From contig DUUM01000099.1 in assembly GCA_012841565.1 (NCBI GenBank), positions 1-5,876 of the forward strand: a stretch of 5,876 nt of DNA. The letters are read 5' to 3'. The notes under the pieces are model-generated. The model was given only the letters and a program-made list of their open reading frames with translations. It had not been told where the DNA came from and ran no database searches. Source of the stretch: Candidatus Epulonipiscium sp. (GTDB lineage: Bacteria; Bacillota_A; Clostridia; Lachnospirales; Cellulosilyticaceae). Positions 5,824 through 5,876 of the stretch are shown here, piece by piece. Every line of letters starts with the position of its first letter. Position 1 is the stretch's first letter. The position numbers and the translations under genes were made by a program.

Positions 5824-5876
5824 AATTGGCACAAATTATGATAAATTCCTTAATTAATGGAACGGGTGCTACAGAC
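5824..5876. repeat. Terminal direct repeat, right copy (circle closure)
   Basis: Identical over 53 bases to 1-53. On a circular reading it should be counted once, giving a unit of 5823 bp. The left edge of the repeat coincides within a few bases with the apparent deletion joint in the amidase remnant (RAELA to QIMINSL). Confidence 0.9.

Larger units (their letters stand above)
5769..5876 (+). pseudogene. N-acetylmuramoyl-L-alanine amidase remnant, upstream part
   Basis: The frame starting at 5769 reads KVISTRDNDEYVDNLARAEL, which matches the Amidase_3 segment after the first catalytic region (V-x-x-TRD-x-D-x-(Y/F)V plus RAE-LAN). The N-terminus with the first zinc histidine is gone, replaced directly by the end of the preceding fragment, whose stop codon overlaps this frame. 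At about 5823-5830 the frame passes from RAELA straight to QIMINSL, skipping the stretch that should contain KADLFISIHAN. It therefore carries an internal deletion of roughly 40-50 codons as judged from the family. The rest continues at 1-269 when the ends are joined. Non-functional. Confidence 0.75.

Overview
The window looks like DNA from a low-GC Gram-positive anaerobe, most likely a Clostridia-type Firmicute. The evidence is AT-rich sequence, strong AGGAGG-type ribosome binding sites, and an Hsp70 whose nucleotide-binding domain is 24 residues shorter than that of E. coli DnaK between the K70 and E171 equivalents, a gap typical of Gram-positive DnaKs. The genus cannot be named from sequence reading alone.

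Bases 1-53 and 5824-5876 are identical, so the window closes on itself into a circle of 5823 bp. This could be a real small circle, one unit of a tandem array, or an assembly-graph artefact. Two facts argue for caution: no replication, mobilisation, transposase or integrase gene is visible, and the closing point falls at what looks like an internal deletion joint in a decayed gene.

The core (about 244-4608) is one intact, tightly packed operon on the + strand. A TATAAT promoter sits about 34 bp before the first gene, and gene gaps are 17, 5 and 14 bp. The genes encode a divergent GrpE-type nucleotide exchange factor, a 567-residue DnaK/Hsp70 with intact ATPase motifs but an altered, shortened substrate-binding half, a small TPR protein, and a large J-domain/TPR/SEC-C zinc-motif protein. 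The J-domain keeps its fold signature but has TPE where HPD is expected. Together these form a self-contained Hsp70 machine distinct from the housekeeping dnaK locus (no hrcA, no CIRCE operator). Its client and the process it serves are unknown.

The rest of the circle (4609-5876 joined to 1-269) contains only gene wreckage. In order it holds an antisense remnant resembling the end of a GGDEF domain, an AbiEii-type nucleotidyltransferase toxin broken across three frames, a fragment of an uncharacterised secreted-type protein, and an N-acetylmuramoyl-L-alanine amidase fragment that runs through the circle junction up to the operon promoter. Several remnants show apparent internal deletions. Two exact DnaA-box 9-mers lie close together at 5725-5809. 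The contrast between one intact chaperone operon and surrounding debris is the main feature of the window.
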